Of a DNA stretch of 6,517 bases, positions 5,039-6,517 are shown piece by piece (within the stretch, counting starts at the first letter, position 1; each line of letters starts with the position of its first letter). The notes under the pieces are model-generated. The model worked only from the letters and a program-made list of their open reading frames with translations, made no database searches and was not told the origin of the DNA. The translations under genes were made by a program, and so were the position numbers. Location: assembly GCA_947470885.1 (NCBI GenBank), contig CANIXE010000127.1, forward strand, positions 1 to 6,517. The letters run 5' to 3'. This stretch comes from Planctomycetota bacterium. Lineage in GTDB: Bacteria > Planctomycetota > UBA11346.

Positions 5039-6445
5039 GTGCGCACCGCCCGTGACATCGCCGCCGCCGTCAACGCCGGAACCTCTGCCCGAATCGAGGT
5101 CGAAGCCGCCCTCGCCCGGGCCAAGGCCGACCCCAACAATGCGATCATCCGCATCCACGCCGCCCGGGCCCTGGCCCAGGCGGACGCCGTGGACGCCCGG
5201 ATTAAAGCCGGCGAACAACTGCCCCTGGCCGGCGTGCCGGTGGCGATCAAGGACAACCTCTGCCTCACCGGCGTGGAAACCACCTGCTGCTCAAAGATCC
5301 TCAAGGGCTTCATCGCGCCCTACACCGGCACGGCGGTGGCCCGCCTGGAAGCCGCCGGGGCGGTGATCATCGCCACCACCAACCAAGATGAATTCGCCAT
5401 GGGCTCGTCCAACGAGACCAGCGCCTTCGGCCCGGTGAAGAACCCCGTGGATCCCACCCGGATCCCCGGCGGCAGCTCGGGCGGCAGCGCCGCATCGGTG
5501 GCTGCGGGGATCGTCCCCCTGGCCCTGGGCAGCGACACCGGCGGGTCCATCCGCCAACCCGCCAGCCTGTGCGGCGTGGTGGGGATGAAGCCCACCTATG
5601 GCGCGGTCAGCCGCTATGGCCTCATCGCCTTCGGCTCGTCCCTGGATCAGATCGGCCCGTTCGCTGCGAATGCCGCCGACGCCGCCCTGGCCCTGAAACT
5701 GATGGCCGGCCACGACGCCCTGGACAGCACCAGCGTGGCCCACGACGCCAGCGCCTGGGATGCATCCCAGACCGACGTCCTCAAAGGTCTGAAAGTCGGC
5801 TGGTGCCCGGCCCACGTCGCCGGCCTCGCCCCCGGGGTGAAGGCCCGCCTGGACGCCGCCAAGGCCGCCCTGGTCAAGGCCGGCGCTACCTTGGTGGAAA
5901 TCAGCCTGCCCCACGAACAGTACGCCGTGGCGGTGTACTACGTCCTCGCCACCGGCGAGGCCTCGTCCAACCTCTCCCGCTTCGACGGCATCCGCTACGG
6001 CCACCGGACCACCGATGCCGCCAACCTGGGGGAAGTCTACGCCAAGAGTCGGGTCGAAGGTTTCGGCGCGGAAGTGCAGCGGCGGATCATGCTGGGCACC
6101 TATGTGCTCTCCACGGGCTACTACGACGCGTATTACAAAAAAGCCCAGCAGGTCCGGGCCAAGATCTGCCAGGACTACGCCGACGCCTTCGCCGCCTGCG
6201 ACGTGATTCTCGGCCCCGCCAGCCCCACCACCGCCTTCAAGGTGGGGGAAAAGACCGCGGATCCCCTGCAGATGTACCTCTCGGACATTTTCACCATCGC
6301 CACCAACCTGGCGGGCGTCCCTGGCCTGAGCGTGCCCTTCGGCGCCGACGAACAGGGCCTGCCCGTGGGCATGCAACTGCAAGGCCCCATGTGGTCCGAC
6401 GGCAAGCTGCTGGCGATTGCCGGGGCCTTAGAAAAACTGCGCTGA
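5039..6445 (+). CDS. gatA: Asp-tRNA(Asn)/Glu-tRNA(Gln) amidotransferase subunit A
   Basis: A 468-residue amidase-signature protein, the glutaminase subunit of the GatCAB complex: it releases ammonia from glutamine for transfer to the aminoacyl-tRNA in GatB. The Ser-cisSer-Lys triad is intact: K71 in VAIKDN, S146 in GGSSGGSAA (144-152), and nucleophile S170 in GSDTGGSIRQPAS (164-176). The 75 and 99 residue spacings from the lysine fit GatA. Other family blocks are TTNQDEFAMGSSNETS (113-128), MKPTYGAVSRYGL (183-195), the GIRYGHR region (317-323) and the late block NLAGVPGLSVPFG (423-435). It is a little shorter than the usual 480-490 residues, because the C-terminus ends soon after GKLLAIAGALEKLR. 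Start GTG 5039 is supported by GAAGGA 8 bases upstream. The stop directly abuts the stop of the convergent ispD; gatB is not next to it. Confidence 0.95.
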   Translation: MRTARDIAAAVNAGTSARIEVEAALARAKADPNNAIIRIHAARALAQADAVDARIKAGEQLPLAGVPVAIKDNLCLTGVETTCCSKILKGFIAPYTGTAVARLEAAGAVIIATTNQDEFAMGSSNETSAFGPVKNPVDPTRIPGGSSGGSAASVAAGIVPLALGSDTGGSIRQPASLCGVVGMKPTYGAVSRYGLIAFGSSLDQIGPFAANAADAALALKLMAGHDALDSTSVAHDASAWDASQTDVLKGLKVGWCPAHVAGLAPGVKARLDAAKAALVKAGATLVEISLPHEQYAVAVYYVLATGEASSNLSRFDGIRYGHRTTDAANLGEVYAKSRVEGFGAEVQRRIMLGTYVLSTGYYDAYYKKAQQVRAKICQDYADAFAACDVILGPASPTTAFKVGEKTADPLQMYLSDIFTIATNLAGVPGLSVPFGADEQGLPVGMQLQGPMWSDGKLLAIAGALEKLR

Positions 6446-6517
6446 TCAGCCCGCCGCGAGGAGCGCCGCCGCCACCAGGAAATCATCCGGGGTGGTGATT
6501 TTCAGGTTTCGCGCATC
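6446..6517 (-). CDS. ispD: 2-C-methyl-D-erythritol 4-phosphate cytidylyltransferase, C-terminal end (partial)
   Basis: On the minus strand, a frame entering from the window's right edge encodes DARNLKITTPDDFLVAAALL and three more residues before a stop read from TCA at 6446-6448. The NLKITTPDD motif followed by an alanine/leucine-rich helix is the characteristic end of IspD, where homologues read NIKITTPEDL or similar. IspD makes CDP-methylerythritol in the MEP pathway of isoprenoid synthesis. Only 23 residues are visible, so the active site cannot be checked. A fused IspDF would continue past this point with the IspF domain, so this one appears to be stand-alone. The motif also resembles ends of some other nucleotidyltransferases, hence moderate confidence. 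Confidence 0.7.
   Translation of the reverse strand, partial: DARNLKITTPDDFLVAAALLAAG

Noticed and set aside
5291..6382. Minus-strand open frame (363 codons) opposite gatA
   Set aside because: It is Gly/Ala/His-rich with no family pattern, and gatA on the other strand has all catalytic residues.

Overview
This is a G+C-rich bacterial segment with strong C/G preference at third codon positions. It holds a plus-strand series of housekeeping and transport genes and ends in a convergent minus-strand gene. The organism cannot be named from sequence alone. Three features together suggest a Planctomycetota/PVC-type bacterium: the NatB-type permease fused to a CPBP protease domain, the GatCA-based tRNA amidation genes, and the style of REP-like intergenic repeat. 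This placement is an inference from general familiarity, not from a search.

Layout: (1) 1-78 is the 3' tail of an unrecognised gene. (2) 79-177 is a short spacer with an 8-bp tandem repeat and a weak promoter candidate. (3) 178-1500 is a class I-like dihydroorotase (pyrC) of the QxH subtype. (4) 1494-2222 is a NatA-like ABC ATPase whose start overlaps the pyrC stop. (5) 2223-2448 is a spacer filled mostly by a repeat element, with 28-bp perfect inverted ends and two 51-bp tandem units. (6) 2449-4599 is a 716-aa ABC-2 (NatB-like) permease with a C-terminal CPBP/Abi intramembrane protease domain. (7) 4600-4706 is a spacer with a weak promoter candidate. (8) 4707-4997 is gatC and 5039-6445 is gatA. 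(9) 6446-6517 is the C-terminal end of a minus-strand ispD, whose stop abuts the gatA stop.

How the genes fit together: pyrC serves de novo pyrimidine synthesis. The ATPase and the permease-protease should form one membrane complex, an exporter or a membrane-remodelling or processing machine of unknown substrate. GatC and GatA are two of the three subunits of the amidotransferase that makes Gln-tRNA(Gln) and/or Asn-tRNA(Asn); gatB is not in the window. IspD belongs to the MEP isoprenoid pathway. The 7-nt pyrC/ATPase overlap and the ATGA junctions at both edges of the repeat spacer suggest pyrC, the ATPase and the permease are co-transcribed and translationally coupled.

The two points most worth following are the repeat element between the transporter's two genes, which leaves an uninterrupted reading frame with ATGA overlaps at both ends, and the permease-CPBP protease fusion with all recognised CPBP motifs intact. 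No RNA gene, CRISPR array, transposase gene or convincing intrinsic terminator was seen.
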